Source: Mycobacterium deserti
GTDB taxonomy: Bacteria; Actinomycetota; Actinomycetes; Mycobacteriales; Mycobacteriaceae
Direction: 5' to 3'
NCBI RefSeq assembly: GCF_025345615.1
Contig: NZ_JAODWD010000007.1
Coordinates: 280,070 to 344,069 of the forward strand
Length of the DNA: 64,000 nucleotides
Below are positions 1 through 6,381 of the stretch, in pieces. The notes beneath the pieces are model-generated. The model had not been told where the DNA came from. It saw only the letters and a list, made by a program, of their open reading frames with translations, and searched no databases. A program made the position numbers and the translations under genes. Within the stretch, counting starts at the first letter, position 1; every line of letters starts with the position of its first letter.

Positions 1-1055
1 CGCTTGCCGGTCGCGTCGACGTAGATCGCTCCGGGTCGTTGCCGACCCGAGCCGAGCGATGCTGCACCCGGGTCGGCGATGAAAACCATGGGCAGCCACC
101 ATGCCTCGTCGAGCAGGTCGGTCTGCGCGCCGAGTGCCATCGCCGTTCGCAGCACCTCACCCGTGTCGCCGGCGTTGGCGATGGACCACTGCCCCTCGTT
201 GGGCTGATCGCCGCTGTACTTGCGCCGCATGTCCGCGTCGCGGCTGAAGCCGCCCGCGGCGAGCAGGACGCCTTTGCGGGCCCGGATATTCATCGTCGAC
301 CCGTCGCGCCTGACCCGCACTCCGACAACGCGCCCGTCCTCGACGATGAGGTCCTCCATCGCCGCGTTCGTCCACACCGGCGGCTCGGCGCCGTCTCCGA
401 TGAGCGCTTTGAGCATCTGGCCGATCAACGACGCCCCGTTGGTCATCAACTCGCGGCGCCGCAGTTTCGCCGCCCGGGTGCGCAAGAACACCCGCATCGC
501 CACGGCGAACGCGCGCGGTGAGCGGTTGAAGTACTGCACTGCGCGCAACTCGTTGGTCATCACCACGAACCCGTAGTTCTTGGCCATCGAAGGCTGAACC
601 CGGTCGCGCCAGTCCCCCAGTTCCGCCGCGTCGAACGGGATTCCCTCGACCGAGCGGCCTGCCGCGTTGCCGCCCTTGTGGTTGGGGTAGTAGTCACTCC
701 ACCCGGGGCACCTGACCAACCGGACGCCCTGTCGAACAAGGAAGTCGATCATCTCCGATCCCGCGGTGAGGAATGTCTCGCGGCGGGCAGGTGAGGAGAC
801 CACTCCGATGTCGCCGACGACGTCGTCGAAGTAGGCAAGGCCGTCTTCGTGCGAATCCGATACTCCCTCGGCACGCATCAGCGGGTTGTTCGGCAGCCAG
901 ACCATGCCGCCGGACATTCCGGTGGATCCGCCGACGAGCGCCTGCTTCTCGACCACCAGCGGCTCGATCCCCGAGTCGATCGCCGCGAGCGCGGCGACCA
1001 TTCCACCCCCGCCACTGCCGGCGATGAGAAGGTCGACGGATTTGTCCCAGTTCAT
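1..1055 (-). CDS. FAD-binding dehydrogenase, 3-ketosteroid dehydrogenase-like (partial, 3' end outside window)
   Basis: The reading frame is open from an ATG at 1055 down to base 1 with no stop, so the gene runs off the left edge (about 351 residues seen). Near the N-terminus there is a Rossmann dinucleotide motif (IAGSGGGGMVAAL, from about residue 11), followed by EKQALVGGSTGMSGG, as in the fumarate reductase/3-ketosteroid-delta1-dehydrogenase flavoprotein family. These enzymes use FAD to introduce a double bond next to a ketone. Its ATG overlaps the TGA of the upstream Rieske gene (ATGA), so the two are probably translationally coupled. The family is clear; the substrate, steroid or other cyclic ketone, is inference. 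Confidence 0.85.
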   Translation of the reverse strand, partial: MNWDKSVDLLIAGSGGGGMVAALAAIDSGIEPLVVEKQALVGGSTGMSGGMVWLPNNPLMRAEGVSDSHEDGLAYFDDVVGDIGVVSSPARRETFLTAGSEMIDFLVRQGVRLVRCPGWSDYYPNHKGGNAAGRSVEGIPFDAAELGDWRDRVQPSMAKNYGFVVMTNELRAVQYFNRSPRAFAVAMRVFLRTRAAKLRRRELMTNGASLIGQMLKALIGDGAEPPVWTNAAMEDLIVEDGRVVGVRVRRDGSTMNIRARKGVLLAAGGFSRDADMRRKYSGDQPNEGQWSIANAGDTGEVLRTAMALGAQTDLLDEAWWLPMVFIADPGAASLGSGRQRPGAIYVDATGK

Positions 1056-2446
1056 CGTGCCGGCACGCTCTCGGACAGATCGAGGTTCGCCACAGGCACA
1101 TCGATAGTGGTATTCGTGAGTCGAATTGCCGGGACCAGCCTCTCCTGCGGCAGGCCGGCCAGAAATCCGTCGATGACGCGTTCGAAGTTCGAGATCAATC
1201 CCTCGATCTGGGTGGACAGTCGCATGTACTCGAATCCTCTGGCGTGCAGCCCCTTCTGCTGACGCGGGAGGTTGGCAAAATCCTGGCCGGGGATCGTCGG
1301 CCAACTCGGATCGTCGGGAGCCAGCGGTTCGGGCGGGATCGGCCTGCCCGGTGAACGGTCCTCCGGATAGCGGGTCAGTGACCAGATCTCGAAGAGCGTT
1401 TCCTCAGGACCCAGCGGACGGATCCGGTACGACGAAGCGCTGCTGTATTGCGGCAGCAGGAAGTAATGCGGGAAACAGAACCCGATGGGGTCGATCACGC
1501 CTCGACGGTCGAGGTCGTTGAGGTCGGGAAAGTCGCAGCCCCGCGCGCGATGCCATTGCGTGACACCGTCGTTCACCGCGCTACGCCATGCGGTCATCGC
1601 CTTGGCGGGATCGTCCGGCAGCGGCATGTTCTGCAGTCCTTCGGCGATGCGGACATCGTTCTCGTGCGTCATGCCGCCCATACCGGACCCGAGCGTGCGC
1701 ATGAAGTACAGGCTGGCCTGCACGACGGGGTGCACCGATTCCGACTGTGGATGAAACGCCGAGGGCAACAGCTGCGGATGGGTCTGCGGTACGTGATAGC
1801 CCTCCATGAAGGCAGCGGTCGCGAGCTTCCAGTTCACCGGCAGCACACACGACTTCCACCATTCGGTGCGAAGGGCCGACACCTTCCACTCGTCGTGCTT
1901 TGCCGCGAACGGCTCGATACAGTCACGCAGGGCAGGTGCGCCGTCGTCGAGGTTGATCCACGCGCACCCGCCCCAGAGCTCGCACCTGACCGGCGCGAGC
2001 GCGAGATCGTCAGCGCTCAGGTTGGTTTCATCGAACACGTCGGACCGCAAAACGAAAGTGCTCTTGCCGTCCAGACTCCAGCACCAACCGTGAAATGGGC
2101 AGACGAAGGTGCGCTTGGTGCCGCGTCCCTCGACGAGTTTCATGCCGCGATGCCGACAGGCGTTGTAGTAGGCGCGGACCGTGGTGTCATCGACCCGGAC
2201 GACGATGATGGACTGGTCGAGGATCTCGTATTCCACGAAATCGCCGGGTTTGGGAATTTCCTCCAAACGACAGGCCATCTGCCATACCCGGGGCCACAAC
2301 ATCTCGGCTTCCAACTCGTAGAAGTCCCGGTTGAAGTAGCGCTGCTTCGGGATGCGGTCGACCGCCTGCACGGCATGGGGCACCGGAAGCGGCGCCCATT
2401 CGACGGTGCTCGTTTGCCGGACCAAGCTGCCCTGCCCTTCTGCCAC
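1052..2446 (-). CDS. Rieske (2Fe-2S) aromatic ring-hydroxylating oxygenase, alpha subunit
   Basis: This 464-residue protein has the two halves of a Rieske oxygenase large subunit. The Rieske cluster ligands are C97-x-H99 and C116-x2-H119. The catalytic domain has the mononuclear iron site in FMEGYHVPQTH, with H218 and H223 as ligands. Such enzymes hydroxylate rings or C-H bonds with O2, taking electrons from a separate reductase, which is not encoded nearby. The gene overlaps the following FAD dehydrogenase by 4 bases, suggesting both act on one substrate. A second, distant Rieske oxygenase lies at 38069-39439. The substrate is unknown. Confidence 0.9.
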   Translation of the reverse strand: MAEGQGSLVRQTSTVEWAPLPVPHAVQAVDRIPKQRYFNRDFYELEAEMLWPRVWQMACRLEEIPKPGDFVEYEILDQSIIVVRVDDTTVRAYYNACRHRGMKLVEGRGTKRTFVCPFHGWCWSLDGKSTFVLRSDVFDETNLSADDLALAPVRCELWGGCAWINLDDGAPALRDCIEPFAAKHDEWKVSALRTEWWKSCVLPVNWKLATAAFMEGYHVPQTHPQLLPSAFHPQSESVHPVVQASLYFMRTLGSGMGGMTHENDVRIAEGLQNMPLPDDPAKAMTAWRSAVNDGVTQWHRARGCDFPDLNDLDRRGVIDPIGFCFPHYFLLPQYSSASSYRIRPLGPEETLFEIWSLTRYPEDRSPGRPIPPEPLAPDDPSWPTIPGQDFANLPRQQKGLHARGFEYMRLSTQIEGLISNFERVIDGFLAGLPQERLVPAIRLTNTTIDVPVANLDLSESVPAR

Positions 2447-2520
2447 GGCTGTCGGCGGCAGGAGGTTATCTTAGCAAAAATAGCAATTCTGGAGGGATAC
2501 CGCTTAACTATGCTGCGCGC

Positions 2521-2769
2521 ATGGACAACTGGATCGACGACCTTGCGCGGGCGCTCGGCGAGGAACCCCTCACGGCGAGCGAAACCGCGGAACTTCTCGA
2601 TGCGGCCCGCGACGTGGCCCACCGCGTGGAACGAAAGTTCACACCGCTGTCGACCTTCATCGTCGGCCTCGCGGTCGGCAGACAAATCGCGGGCGGCGCC
2701 GCTCGGACCGACACGCTCGGTGAACTGCTCCAACGGGTTCAGGCGGCGCTTCCGCCAGAGAACACATAG
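2521..2769 (+). CDS. DUF6457 family small protein
   Basis: This 82-residue acidic protein begins MDNWIDDLARALGE and has the central stretch DVAHRVERKFTPLSTFIVG typical of DUF6457, a short, all-helical actinobacterial family often encoded beside molybdopterin cofactor genes. No such gene is next to it here. A GGAGGG ribosome binding site lies about 20 bases upstream of the ATG, a little far. The gene is divergent from the Rieske gene at 2446, with 74 bases shared as promoter region. Function is unknown. Confidence 0.75.
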   Translation: MDNWIDDLARALGEEPLTASETAELLDAARDVAHRVERKFTPLSTFIVGLAVGRQIAGGAARTDTLGELLQRVQAALPPENT

Positions 2770-2813
2770 CCGCTCTATTCACCCTGAGGTGCGGCTTCCC
2801 AACCGGAGGATGC

Positions 2814-3047
2814 TCAGACGCTGCCGAGCGGCCGACACAGGTTCGACACCGGATTCCAGTACTGCCCCGGTTCACAGTTCAACGGCACGAGCGGCGCCCG
2901 GCATGAATTGGACACCGGGTCCCACCACTGTCCGTTCTGGCAATTGAGAGGCTGCGCCGAAGCTGTCGCCGACATTCCCACAGACAAGGCCGCGATCGGA
3001 GTAAGCGCCGCCGCAACGACCACTGAGCGACTGACTAATTTCCCCAT
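2814..3047 (-). CDS. Small secreted protein with two WDPVSNxC-type repeats
   Basis: Starting at the ATG giving MGKLVSRSVVV, the 77-residue product has a signal peptide (basic start, hydrophobic stretch, cleavage near ATASAQ). The mature part holds two copies of a short Cys motif, GQWWDPVSNSCR and GQYWNPVSNLCR, each preceded by LNC. Four cysteines suggest two small disulphide loops. I prefer this start over one 11 codons upstream because it gives a normal signal peptide. The gene lies 43 bases downstream of the P450 on the same strand. Function is unknown; similar small secreted proteins are common in mycobacteria. Confidence 0.7.
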   Translation of the reverse strand: MGKLVSRSVVVAAALTPIAALSVGMSATASAQPLNCQNGQWWDPVSNSCRAPLVPLNCEPGQYWNPVSNLCRPLGSV

Positions 3048-3090
3048 ACGAATATCCTGCCCCCGCCGTCGGGATTCCAAACTCGCCGGC

Positions 3091-4302
3091 TCACCCCACG
3101 ACGATGCGCAACCGCTCCCAGCCGCGAACCGTCGATGTCGGTGCCAGCACCGCGGTCTCGTAGTCGACGTCCCATTCGGGCCACCGGTTCAGCAGCTCGT
3201 CGAGTGCCACCCTGCCCTCGAGGCGGGCCAGGTTCGCGCCGAGACAGTAATGCACTCCCTTGCCGAAGGTCAGGTGGCTGATGTTGTCGCGGTGGATGTC
3301 GAACGTGTCCGGGTTCGCGAACCGCCGCGGATCCCGGTTGGCCGCTCCGAACAGCAGCAGCATCGCGCTGCCTGCCGGCACCGTTGTGCCGTAGCACTCG
3401 AAATCCCGTGCCATATAACGCGCTACATGCGGACCCGTCGGCTCGAACCGCAGCGTCTCGTCGATCGTCCGGTTCAGCAGAGATCGATCCTCGACGACCG
3501 CCCGGCGCTGATCGGGGTGTTCGGCGAGCACCTTGGCCAGCCATCCGATGAGACGCCCGGTGGTCTCATTACCCGCGCCCGCCACGACTTGTGTGTAGTG
3601 CAGCACCTCTTTACGCGTCAGCTTGCGGGTCACGCCGTGCTCGTCGTCGAACTCGACGTTGAGCAGCGCGGTCATCAAGTCATCGGACGGGTTGTGTGAC
3701 CGCCACTCGACGTAGTCGGCGTATATGCGGCCGTCGGCGATCCGGTCGGCGTTCACCACCTTCATCGGTGCGCCGGGTTTGGTGCGCAGGTTCGCGTCGT
3801 TGACGTCGCGCACCGTCACCTGCTCGGACTCGGGAATGCCGAGCAGCATGCCGATCACCCGCATCGGCATCATCGAGGCAAGCTCGGCGATGATGTCGAA
3901 CCCGTCCGAACCCACGAGCGGGTCGAGGCAGTTCACGCAGTACTGGCGGACCTGATCCTCGATCGCCGCCATCCGCCGCGGCGTGAAGACCCGTGACATC
4001 AGGCCGCGCAGCATCGTGTGAACCGGCGGATCCTCCATCATCATCACGCCTTTGGGCATGTCGAACTGCGACTGCACGAGTTCGAGGATGTCGCCTCGGT
4101 CGCTGGAGAACGTCTGCCAGTTCGACAGCGCCTTCTCGACGTCGGCGTAGCGCGAGATCGCCCAGAAGTCATAGCGCTCGTTGTAGTAGATCGGCGCTTC
4201 TTCGAGCAGTCTGGCGTAGGTGGGGTACGGGTCTTTGACGATGCCGACGTCGTACGGGTCGTAATAGACGTCGGTATCGGAGCTTGGGCTGGCCTTCGTC
4301 AT
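3091..4302 (-). CDS. Cytochrome P450
   Basis: The 403-residue soluble P450 has the I-helix oxygen-binding motif AGAGNETT (241-248), the ExxR pair in DETLRFEP (E282, R285) and the haem loop FGKGVHYC with the axial cysteine at about 353. It is a bacterial class I enzyme that needs a ferredoxin and reductase; neither is encoded beside it. Eight bases separate it from the SDR upstream on the same strand, so the pair is probably one transcript driven from the promoter at about 5150. With the SDR it could hydroxylate a substrate and then oxidise the alcohol. The substrate is unknown. Confidence 0.92.
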   Translation of the reverse strand: MTKASPSSDTDVYYDPYDVGIVKDPYPTYARLLEEAPIYYNERYDFWAISRYADVEKALSNWQTFSSDRGDILELVQSQFDMPKGVMMMEDPPVHTMLRGLMSRVFTPRRMAAIEDQVRQYCVNCLDPLVGSDGFDIIAELASMMPMRVIGMLLGIPESEQVTVRDVNDANLRTKPGAPMKVVNADRIADGRIYADYVEWRSHNPSDDLMTALLNVEFDDEHGVTRKLTRKEVLHYTQVVAGAGNETTGRLIGWLAKVLAEHPDQRRAVVEDRSLLNRTIDETLRFEPTGPHVARYMARDFECYGTTVPAGSAMLLLFGAANRDPRRFANPDTFDIHRDNISHLTFGKGVHYCLGANLARLEGRVALDELLNRWPEWDVDYETAVLAPTSTVRGWERLRIVVG

Positions 4303-4310
4303 GATCGGCC

Positions 4311-5147
4311 CTACTTCAGGAGGCTGCCGGCGTCGACGGGCAGCGTGACACCAGTGACATAGCGGGCCTCGTCGGAGGCCAGGAACAGCACCGCATTGCT
4401 GATGTCAACTGGTTCGACCCACGGAATCGGGAGGAAATGGAACGACTGGCAGACGGGCGCGAGGTCGTCGGGTCCGGGATTGCCCAGATCCGGCCGGAAC
4501 ATCCGATACGTCGACTCGTTCATCAGCAGGGGGCTGCTGACATGCGTGGGGTGCACGGTGTTGACGCGGATCGAATGCTGGCCCAGTTCGACGGCGAACG
4601 TGCGCATCAAGCCGACGACGCCGTGCTTGGCGGCGATGTAATGGCCAACGTGCGGATACGCCTTGGTGCCGCCGACCGAGCTGGTGATGATGACCGAGCC
4701 GCCGCGACCACCGGCCAGCAGGTGCGGCACTGCGGCTTTGACCGTCTTCCAGACACCGCCGAGATTGACGTCGATCGTCTCTTCCCAGATGTCCTCGTGC
4801 ATCTTGTGCAGTTTCACGCCGGTGGTGCCGATGCCGGCGTTGGCCACGACTATGTCCAGCCGGCCCAGCTGCTCTACTCCATTGTCAACGGCCGACTTCA
4901 ACGCGTCGAAGTCCCGGACGTCGACGATCTCGGTGACGATGCGGCGGCCGAGGTTCTTGACCAGGTCGGCGGTCTCGGCGAGATCGTCGGGGGTAGCCGG
5001 CGGCGCCGTCGAATTCTCGAACCCGCGGCAGATGTCTACCGCGATGATGTCGGCGCCCTCCTCAGCCAGTCGCACCGCGTGACTGCGTCCCTGCCCGCGC
5101 GCGGCACCGGTGATGAACGCGACCTTGCCCTCTACCCGACCGGCCAT
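4311..5147 (-). CDS. Mycofactocin-coupled SDR family oxidoreductase
   Basis: This 278-residue short-chain dehydrogenase has the cofactor motif TGAARGQG (13-20), NAG at 103-105 and the catalytic Tyr170-x3-Lys174 (YIAAK). The long insert after the second strand (VDICRGFENSTAPPATPDD, about 37-55) marks the subfamily whose NAD cofactor is held tightly and re-oxidised by mycofactocin. The ATG at 5147 was chosen over one 12 codons upstream because GAGGGAG lies just before it. It precedes the P450 gene and is divergent from the TetR gene at 5197, which probably controls it through the palindrome between them. It likely oxidises an alcohol made by a neighbouring oxygenase. Confidence 0.9.
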   Translation of the reverse strand: MAGRVEGKVAFITGAARGQGRSHAVRLAEEGADIIAVDICRGFENSTAPPATPDDLAETADLVKNLGRRIVTEIVDVRDFDALKSAVDNGVEQLGRLDIVVANAGIGTTGVKLHKMHEDIWEETIDVNLGGVWKTVKAAVPHLLAGGRGGSVIITSSVGGTKAYPHVGHYIAAKHGVVGLMRTFAVELGQHSIRVNTVHPTHVSSPLLMNESTYRMFRPDLGNPGPDDLAPVCQSFHFLPIPWVEPVDISNAVLFLASDEARYVTGVTLPVDAGSLLK

Positions 5148-5162
5148 CTGCACTCCCTCACT

Positions 5163-5182
5163 TGTTGAGCGATCGCCCAACA
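5163..5182. promoter_or_regulatory. Near-perfect 20-bp palindrome, likely TetR operator
   Basis: TGTTG-A-GCGATCGC-C-CAACA is an inverted repeat with a single mismatched pair (A/C at the sixth position from each side). It fills the middle of the 49-base gap between the divergent SDR (start 5147) and TetR (start 5197) genes. This is where an autoregulating TetR repressor would bind. It does not match the KstR or KstR2 motifs I recall. Protein binding is inferred. Confidence 0.65.
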
Positions 5183-5196
5183 TCTAAGCTGCGCCC

Positions 5197-5790
5197 ATGT
5201 CTAGCAGGCCAGCGCAGCAGGGGTCAAGACCCGTTCGTGAATCCACGACACGGCGGGCGTTGATCCAAGCGACCGCTCAAATCATGCTCGAAGAGGGTTA
5301 TGCCGCCGCGACATCGCGCCGGGTTGCGGCCAAGGCCGGCGTCAAGCCTGCGCTGGTGCACTACTACTTCCCGAGCATGGACGAGTTGTTCCTGGCAGTG
5401 CTTCAAGCCGGCGCCGAAGCCAACCTCGCCCGGCAGCAGAAGGCGCTCGCCGAGGACCAGCCGCTGCACTCGCTGTGGGAGCTCAACAGCGCCCACGGCG
5501 CGCAGCTGTGGATGGAGTTCATGGCGTTGGCCAACCACCGCAAGTCCATCCGCAGCGAAATCGCCGCCTACGCCGACCGGTTCGGCGACATCGAGCAGAG
5601 CGTGGTCGCGCTTGCGATGCGCTCGCACGGCGTCGACGTAGAGGCCTTCCCGCCGGTCGTGATGTCTATGATCGTCACCAGCCTGGCGCGCATCGTGCTG
5701 CTGGAACGCGGACTCGGGATCACGCGCGGGCACGCCGAGGTGCAGGCGTTCATCGACGACTACCTGCAACGCTTCGAATTGCCCTCATAG
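5197..5790 (+). CDS. TetR/AcrR family transcriptional regulator
   Basis: The 197-residue protein has an N-terminal helix-turn-helix of the TetR type (about residues 22-68: ALIQATAQIMLEEGY, SRRVAAKAGV, LVHYYFPSMDEL) and a variable helical ligand domain. It is divergent from the SDR-P450 genes with a 20-bp palindrome between them, so it probably represses those genes and itself and is released by a pathway substrate or intermediate. The ligand cannot be read from sequence. Confidence 0.88.
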   Translation: MSSRPAQQGSRPVRESTTRRALIQATAQIMLEEGYAAATSRRVAAKAGVKPALVHYYFPSMDELFLAVLQAGAEANLARQQKALAEDQPLHSLWELNSAHGAQLWMEFMALANHRKSIRSEIAAYADRFGDIEQSVVALAMRSHGVDVEAFPPVVMSMIVTSLARIVLLERGLGITRGHAEVQAFIDDYLQRFELPS

Positions 5791-5844
5791 TGACCCGAAC
5801 CGCATGCTCAGGCAGTAGTGACCAGCAGCACATTGACTTGAGTT

Positions 5845-5859
5845 ACCCTATGCCAGGGT
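5845..5859. promoter_or_regulatory. Inverted repeat ACCCT-N5-AGGGT upstream of mmpS
   Basis: A 5-bp inverted repeat around ATGCC lies about 95 bases upstream of the mmpS start and directly after a TTGACT box (5833-5838) that could be a -35 element. It may be an operator of the mmpS-mmpL operon. The arms are short, so chance occurrence is possible. Confidence 0.3.
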
Positions 5860-5952
5860 GAGAACTTATACGGGCTAAGTTACGCATTGGCGAACAGCGG
5901 ACACGAAAATCGTAAGGGCGGATATGGGTCGCAGTGGTCGGGGGCAATTGTC

Positions 5953-6381
5953 GTGATTGGCCTCGCCAAGAAGGTATGGATTCCGATCGTCATCCTGATC
6001 GTGGTGCTCGTCGCCGGCTTCACCGTGCATCGCATCCGGACGTTCTTCGGCGCGGAGGGGATCATCGTCACGCCGAAGGTCTTCGCCGAGGATCCCGAGC
6101 CGTTCGACCCGAAAGTCATCAAATATGAAATCTTCGGGTCGGGCAGTTATGCCGACGTCAACTATCTCGATCTCGATGCCAAGCCGCAGCGAGTTGACGG
6201 CGCAGCTCTGCCCTGGTCGCTGACATTGGAGACCACCGCACCCTCGGCGGCCCCCAACATCGTGGCGCAGGGTGACGGCGGCACCATCACCTGCCGCATC
6301 ACCGTCGACGACGAGATCAAGGACGAAAGAACCTCCACCGGAGTGAATGCCCAGACCTTCTGCTTCGTGAAATCCGCATGA
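5953..6381 (+). CDS. mmpS: MmpS family membrane protein
   Basis: From the GTG at 5953 the product is 142 residues: a short basic start (IGLAKKVW), one membrane helix (IPIVILIVVLVAGFTV) and a periplasmic beta-rich domain ending in CRITVDDEI...CFVKSA with two cysteines. MmpS proteins are accessory subunits of MmpL transporters; MmpS4/MmpS5 act in siderophore export. An in-frame TTG at 5887 would add 22 polar residues unlike the family, while GGGGG lies about 10 bases before the GTG. The stop overlaps the mmpL start (ATGA), so the two are translationally coupled. Confidence 0.85.
   Translation: MIGLAKKVWIPIVILIVVLVAGFTVHRIRTFFGAEGIIVTPKVFAEDPEPFDPKVIKYEIFGSGSYADVNYLDLDAKPQRVDGAALPWSLTLETTAPSAAPNIVAQGDGGTITCRITVDDEIKDERTSTGVNAQTFCFVKSA

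Noticed and set aside
1448..2947. Plus-strand 499-codon frame across the Rieske gene
   Set aside because: It is antisense to a clear Rieske oxygenase and has no recognisable domain or ribosome binding site.
5887..5952. Upstream TTG start for MmpS
   Set aside because: It would add 22 polar residues unlike other MmpS proteins; the GTG at 5953 has a better ribosome binding site and a normal N-terminus.
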